Origin: Alphaproteobacteria bacterium | GTDB lineage: Bacteria; Pseudomonadota; Alphaproteobacteria; Sphingomonadales; Sphingomonadaceae | Direction: 5' to 3' | Assembly: GCA_028293005.1 (NCBI GenBank) | Contig: JAQGLH010000141.1 | Location: 1 to 5,367 of the forward strand | DNA: 5,367 nt | Shown here: piece by piece, positions 1-5,367 of the stretch | Layout of the letters: every line of letters begins with the position of its first letter | Numbering within the stretch: the stretch's first letter is position 1 | Made by a program: the position numbers and the translations under genes | Notes under the pieces: generated by a model | Database searches by the model: none | Seen by the model: only the letters and a program-made list of their open reading frames with translations | Told to the model about the DNA's origin: nothing

Positions 1-8
1 CCGATTCG

Positions 9-40
9 AGGGAGAAGGGCCACCCCCTTCTCCCTTTTTT
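9..40 (+). terminator. Rho-independent terminator of an upstream gene
   Basis: A perfect 10-bp stem (GGGAGAAGGG at 10-19 with CCCTTCTCCC at 25-34, extended by an A-T pair 9/35) closes a 5-base loop CCACC and runs directly into six T's at 35-40. There is no matching A-run on the left side, so it works for rightward transcription only. It must end a gene left of the window. In Sphingomonadales the usual gene before the GNAT-obgE pair is rpmA (ribosomal protein L27), but that is inference. The GNAT gene therefore probably needs its own promoter in 41-100 or depends on readthrough; I see no convincing -35/-10 pair there. Confidence 0.9.
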
Positions 41-115
41 ATTGCCTCCCTCGAGAATTGTCGCTGGACCGTCACCCTAGCTGGGCATGTGCGGCGCGAA
101 GGAAGAGAGGTCATC

Positions 116-2761
<2,646 letters not shown>

Positions 2762-2813
2762 GCGGCACGGCGCCGCCGCCCCCGCAAAATCAAGCGGCCG
2801 AAATCGACGCACT

Positions 2814-2834
2814 GCCATGTTGACGACACATGGC
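2814..2834. promoter_or_regulatory. Perfect inverted repeat upstream of acp-spt, possible operator
   Basis: GCCATGT (2814-2820) and ACATGGC (2828-2834) are exact reverse complements around a 7-base spacer TGACGAC; allowing a G-T wobble, pairing reaches 2812-2836. The size and symmetry fit the binding site of a dimeric transcription factor. A -35-like TTGACG (2820-2825) lies in the spacer, but the possible -10 16 bases on (TTCACT, 2842-2847) is poor. It is 47 bases before the acp start codon. As RNA it would be a 7-bp hairpin with no T-run, so it is not a terminator. The function is unproven. Confidence 0.4.
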
Positions 2835-2881
2835 GGCCCAATTCACTTGGCAGAGCCGATAGCCGGACATAAAGGCCTGCC

Positions 2882-3130
2882 ATGACAGACAGAGAAGAGA
2901 CTTTCGCCAAGGTCGCCGAGCTGATCGAGCCGTTCAACAAAAAGGACATGGCGCTCACCGAAGCCACCACCTTTGCCGGCGATCTCGAATGGGACAGCCT
3001 GACGGTGATGGATTTCGTCGCGGCGATCGAGGACGAATTCGACATCCTGATCACGATGAACATGCAGGCCGAGATCGAAACGATCGGCCAGCTGGTCGAC
3101 GCGGTCGAGGAGCTCAAGAACGAGGGATGA
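2882..3130 (+). CDS. acp: Acyl carrier protein dedicated to sphingolipid synthesis
   Basis: An 82-residue, strongly acidic four-helix carrier protein. Ser39 in the WDSL motif (37-40) is the predicted attachment site of 4'-phosphopantetheine, and the following helix (TVMDFVAAIEDEFDI) matches the ACP recognition helix in position. It lies immediately before serine palmitoyltransferase, with its TGA overlapping the SPT start as ATGA. This is the arrangement of sphingolipid ACPs in Caulobacter and other bacteria, where the loaded ACP presents a fatty acyl thioester to SPT. The housekeeping AcpP normally has GADSLDTVEL, so this is a paralogue. ATG 2882 has an AAAGG Shine-Dalgarno (2871-2875) with 6-base spacing. 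Its loading enzyme (acyl-ACP synthetase) is not in the window. A role in another acyl transfer is possible but unlikely. Confidence 0.93.
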   Translation: MTDREETFAKVAELIEPFNKKDMALTEATTFAGDLEWDSLTVMDFVAAIEDEFDILITMNMQAEIETIGQLVDAVEELKNEG

Positions 3131-4329
3131 CCGACCTCTTCTCAAAGTTCGACGCGCTGATCGCTGAACGGCAGGCGCTGCTCGACACCGGCGTGCGCGA
3201 TCCGTTCGGAATCGTCATGGACAAAGTGCTCTCGCCGACGCTGGCGATCATCCAGGGCAAGGAAACGATCCTGCTCGGCACCTACAATTATATGGGAATG
3301 ACCTTCGATCCCGACGTCATCGCCGCCGGCAAGAAGGCGCTCGACGAATATGGATCCGGCACGACCGGAAGCCGCGTCCTCAACGGCACCTACCAGACCC
3401 ACAGGGAATGCGAGGAGGCGCTCAAGGAATTTTACGGCACGCGGCACGCGATGGTCTTCTCGACCGGCTATCAAGCCAACCTCGGGCTGATGTCGACGAT
3501 CGCCGGCAAGGAGGATTACATCATCCTCGACGCCGACAGCCATGCCTCGATCTACGACGGCTGCGCGCTCGGCAACGCGCAGATCGTCCGCTTCCGCCAC
3601 AACAGCGTCGAGGATCTCGACAAAAGGCTTGGCCGCCTCCCCAAGGAAGGGGGAAGGCTGGTCGTGCTCGAAGGCGTCTATTCGATGCTCGGCGACATCG
3701 CGCCGCTTCGCGAAATGGTCGCGGTCGCGAAGAAGCACAATGCGATGATCGCCGTCGACGAGGCTCATGGCATGGGCTTTTTCGGCCCGAACGGGCGCGG
3801 CGTGTTCGAAGAAGCCGGAGTCGAGGATGATGTCGATTTCGTGATCGGCACCTTCTCCAAGTCGGTTGGTACGGTCGGAGGCTTCATCGTCTCGAACCAC
3901 CCCAAGTTCGAGGTGATGCGCCTCGTATGCCGCCCTTATGTCTTCACCGCCTCGCTGCCGCCGTCGGTCGTCGCGACCGCGGCGGCGTCGATCCGCAAGC
4001 TGAGCGATGCCGGCGACAAGCGCGCCCATCTCTGGAAGAACAGCCGCCGTCTCCACCAAGGCCTGCGCGATCTGGGCTTCAACATCGCGACGCCGGAAGC
4101 GCAATCGGCGATCATCGCGATCCTGCTGCCGGAACAGCAGAGCACGGTGCTGATGTGGCAGGCGCTGCTCGAAGGCGGCGTCTACGTCAACATGGCCCGG
4201 CCACCGGCCACACCGGCGGGCATGTATCTGCTGCGCTGCTCGCTCTGCGCGGAGCATAGCGACGAACAGGTCGGGCGCATTCTCGAGATATTCGCCACAG
4301 CTGGAAGGGCAACAGGCTGCATTGCTTAG
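3127..4329 (+). CDS. spt: Serine palmitoyltransferase, soluble bacterial type
   Basis: A 400-residue PLP enzyme of the alpha-oxoamine synthase family. It condenses L-serine with a palmitoyl thioester to 3-ketosphinganine, releasing CO2, the committed step of sphingolipid synthesis. The PLP lysine is Lys245 in GTFSKSVGTVGG; His139 (DADSHAS) stacks on the cofactor; Asp211 and His214 are in DEAHG; Arg358 is in the RPPATPAG loop and Arg370 near the C-terminus. These match K265, H159, D231, H234, R378 and R390 of the crystallised 420-residue S. paucimobilis SPT, a constant offset of 20 caused by a shorter N-terminus, and long stretches look identical from memory. Other members of the family (KBL, BioF, ALAS) lack this PATP loop and such similarity. 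The start codon shares ATGA with the acp stop, implying coupled translation. No clear terminator follows. The product is cytoplasmic; the enzyme has no signal or membrane segment. Confidence 0.97.
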   Translation: MTDLFSKFDALIAERQALLDTGVRDPFGIVMDKVLSPTLAIIQGKETILLGTYNYMGMTFDPDVIAAGKKALDEYGSGTTGSRVLNGTYQTHRECEEALKEFYGTRHAMVFSTGYQANLGLMSTIAGKEDYIILDADSHASIYDGCALGNAQIVRFRHNSVEDLDKRLGRLPKEGGRLVVLEGVYSMLGDIAPLREMVAVAKKHNAMIAVDEAHGMGFFGPNGRGVFEEAGVEDDVDFVIGTFSKSVGTVGGFIVSNHPKFEVMRLVCRPYVFTASLPPSVVATAAASIRKLSDAGDKRAHLWKNSRRLHQGLRDLGFNIATPEAQSAIIAILLPEQQSTVLMWQALLEGGVYVNMARPPATPAGMYLLRCSLCAEHSDEQVGRILEIFATAGRATGCIA

Positions 4330-4370
4330 CTTTTCAAGCGGCAGCTGCGAAGCCGATTACCTCGATTTGG

Positions 4371-4399
4371 CGGCAAGGAGCCTCGGCAAGGCCGGCAAG
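4371..4399. repeat. Three short direct repeats CGGCAAG in the spt-kinase gap
   Basis: CGGCAAG occurs at 4371-4377, 4384-4390 and 4393-4399, the first two extended to CGGCAAGG. They overlap an imperfect inverted repeat (CTCGGC 4382-4387 with GCCGGAG 4399-4405, one bulge). The 187-base gap (4330-4516) otherwise holds a T-run at 4426-4430 without an adjoining stem. The repeats could be protein-binding sites or chance in GC-rich DNA. Confidence 0.3.
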
Positions 4400-4463
4400 C
4401 CGGAGCATCAACTTGCGCGCCCGATATTTTTGTCGAGACGTTCGCCTGAAGCGACCGGCCGCC

Positions 4464-4492
4464 TTTCCACTTTTATTTCATTGAACTAAGAT
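4464..4492 (+). promoter_or_regulatory. Candidate promoter of the sensor kinase gene
   Basis: TTTCCA (4464-4469) and TAAGAT (4487-4492), 17 bases apart, each match 4 of 6 bases of the sigma-70 consensus. The region is the most AT-rich in the window (4463-4490), as expected ahead of a gene that follows a 187-base gap. Transcription would start near 4499, giving a leader of about 18 bases. This is a match by eye and other -35/-10 choices are possible. Confidence 0.35.
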
Positions 4493-4494
4493 GC

Positions 4495-4510
4495 CTCCCC
4501 TATTGGGGAG
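4495..4510 (+). promoter_or_regulatory. Ribosome binding site within a hairpin, ahead of the kinase gene
   Basis: The Shine-Dalgarno sequence GGGGAG (4505-4510) lies 6 bases before ATG 4517 and fixes that start. It is exactly complementary to CTCCCC (4495-4500), with a 4-base loop TATT. A 6-bp stem with five G-C pairs would hide the ribosome binding site in the mRNA if transcription begins at or before 4495. The pairing is plain in the sequence; a regulatory role is inferred. Confidence 0.5.
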
Positions 4511-4516
4511 ATACGA

Positions 4517-5367
4517 ATGGACGCTGCGCCGGAGGAGGCATCCCCGGGCTCGTGGCGGCGGGGCTGGGCAAGTTTCGGCGCGATCGCCGCGACGATCATT
4601 CTGATCGCGCTGGTGGTGATGGTCACCATCTCCAACCGCAATCGCGACAACGCGCTGGCGTGGGAGCGCCACGCTTACGACGTCGTGCTTCTGACCCGCA
4701 CCGTCGACGCGACCGTCGCCCGCGCCGAAGCGGCACTCGGCCGCTTCGTGCTCGACGAGCGGCAGCCGACCGGCATGGCTTATTATAACGAATGGCTGCT
4801 CGCAGGACGCCAGATCGGCCAGCTCAAGCAGCTCGTCCACAACGATCCACGGCAAAAGCTGCAGGTCGCGAGGCTACAAGCCTTGTACACGCGGCGCGGG
4901 AGCGAACTCGCGGTGGCGGCCGAGCTCGTCGCGAGCAAGCAGGCGGGCGGAGGCGTTCCATCCTTCTACCAGGCCGGGCTGATGCCCACCGGCCCCGCGT
5001 TGCGCAAGCAGCTCGACGCCATCGCCACGCAGGAACGCGACATATTGCGCGGGCGGATGGCCGACACGCAGATGTTCGCCGCGGAGGCCGACAAGCTCAC
5101 TGAATGGCTCGGCTGGGTGGGATTGCTGATCGGGCTCGGTGCGATCATCCTCGGGCTCGCCGCCTACCAGGCGATCAGCGAGCGGCTGGTCGCCCGCCGC
5201 GACGCGGAGAATGAGGCGAACCGCGCGATGACCCTCGAGCAGGCGGTGCAGCAGCGCACCCGCGAGCTGCGCGACGCCAACGAGCGGCTGCAGGCCGAGG
5301 CGGCCGAACGCGCGGCGGCCGAAGCGCAGCTCCGCCAAGTCCAGAAGATGGAGGCGGTGGGGCAGCT
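4517..5367 (+). CDS. CHASE3-type membrane sensor histidine kinase, 3' partial
   Basis: The first 283 residues of a two-component sensor kinase that runs off the window. A short cytoplasmic N-terminus (1-19) is followed by TM1 (about 20-38), a periplasmic domain of about 158 residues, TM2 (about 198-217, LGWVGLLIGLGAIILGL), and a long Glu/Ala/Arg-rich coiled coil (about 222-276). It ends with KMEAVGQ (277-283), the sequence that normally comes just before the LTGGIAHDFNN phospho-acceptor box, so the histidine, the ATPase domain and any receiver domain lie beyond the edge. The periplasmic part has the mostly helical look of CHASE3 (for example the RAEAALGRFVLDE segment, like the ES.QRGYLLTGD pattern). 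ATG 4517 has a strong GGGGAG 6 bases upstream. Signal and partner regulator are unknown. It is separated from spt by 187 bases and may be a separate transcription unit; a link to sphingolipid control is only positional. Confidence 0.85.
   Translation, partial: MDAAPEEASPGSWRRGWASFGAIAATIILIALVVMVTISNRNRDNALAWERHAYDVVLLTRTVDATVARAEAALGRFVLDERQPTGMAYYNEWLLAGRQIGQLKQLVHNDPRQKLQVARLQALYTRRGSELAVAAELVASKQAGGGVPSFYQAGLMPTGPALRKQLDAIATQERDILRGRMADTQMFAAEADKLTEWLGWVGLLIGLGAIILGLAAYQAISERLVARRDAENEANRAMTLEQAVQQRTRELRDANERLQAEAAERAAAEAQLRQVQKMEAVGQ

Noticed and set aside
2847..2875. TTGGCA (2847) with an AT-rich ATAAA near 2869 as the acp promoter
   Set aside because: The -10-like part overlaps the ribosome binding site, so transcription would start at about the start codon itself; the AAAGG site would then be pointless.
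3127..3130. SPT being N-terminally truncated because it is 20 residues shorter than the 420-residue homologue
   Set aside because: The missing part is the non-conserved leader. The frame starts by ATGA overlap with acp, and all catalytic segments are intact.
3127..4329. SPT as 8-amino-7-oxononanoate synthase, KBL or ALAS
   Set aside because: The RPPATPAG loop and the constant 20-residue offset to all catalytic residues of S. paucimobilis SPT, plus the adjoining ACP, point to SPT.
4382..4431. Terminator for the spt mRNA at the CTCGGC/GCCGGAG dyad and T-run 4426-4430
   Set aside because: The stem has a bulge and the T-run is about 20 bases beyond it, too far for an intrinsic terminator.

Overview
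The window looks like a chromosomal segment of a high-GC alphaproteobacterium, most likely Sphingomonadales (Sphingomonas, Sphingobium or a relative). The strongest evidence is a serine palmitoyltransferase whose catalytic residues align, at a constant 20-residue offset, with the characterised Sphingomonas paucimobilis enzyme. An obgE gene preceded by a GNAT acetyltransferase is also typical of this order. All genes read on the + strand and there is no sign of a mobile element, CRISPR array, tRNA or rRNA.

Layout. Bases 9-40 hold a strong Rho-independent terminator for a gene left of the window; from usual alphaproteobacterial order I infer rplU-rpmA, which is not visible. A RimJ/RimL-like GNAT acetyltransferase (116-694) follows, then a 109-base gap with a GC-rich hairpin, then the ribosome-assembly GTPase ObgE (804-1838). 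An NDUFA9/CerR-like short-chain dehydrogenase/reductase (1823-2761) starts inside the last codons of obgE. After a 120-base gap with a perfect 7+7 inverted repeat come a dedicated acyl carrier protein (2882-3130) and serine palmitoyltransferase (3127-4329), which overlap by ATGA. A 187-base gap separates these from a CHASE3-type membrane sensor histidine kinase (4517 onward), cut by the window edge just before its phospho-acceptor histidine.

How the genes work together. The reductase, ACP and SPT form the core of de novo bacterial sphingolipid (ceramide) synthesis. Palmitoyl-ACP or palmitoyl-CoA condenses with serine on SPT to give 3-ketosphinganine. By analogy with Caulobacter, this is then N-acylated by a bacterial ceramide synthase and reduced by CerR. 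The ceramide synthase and the acyl-ACP synthetase are not in this window. In Sphingomonadales the products become outer-membrane glycosphingolipids that replace lipopolysaccharide. I infer that the reductase is translationally coupled to obgE and that acp-spt may have its own control point.

Nothing here is clearly a new system. The most interesting points are the fusion of an envelope-lipid pathway to the obgE transcript, the inverted repeat ahead of acp-spt, and a hairpin that would mask the ribosome binding site of the sensor kinase.
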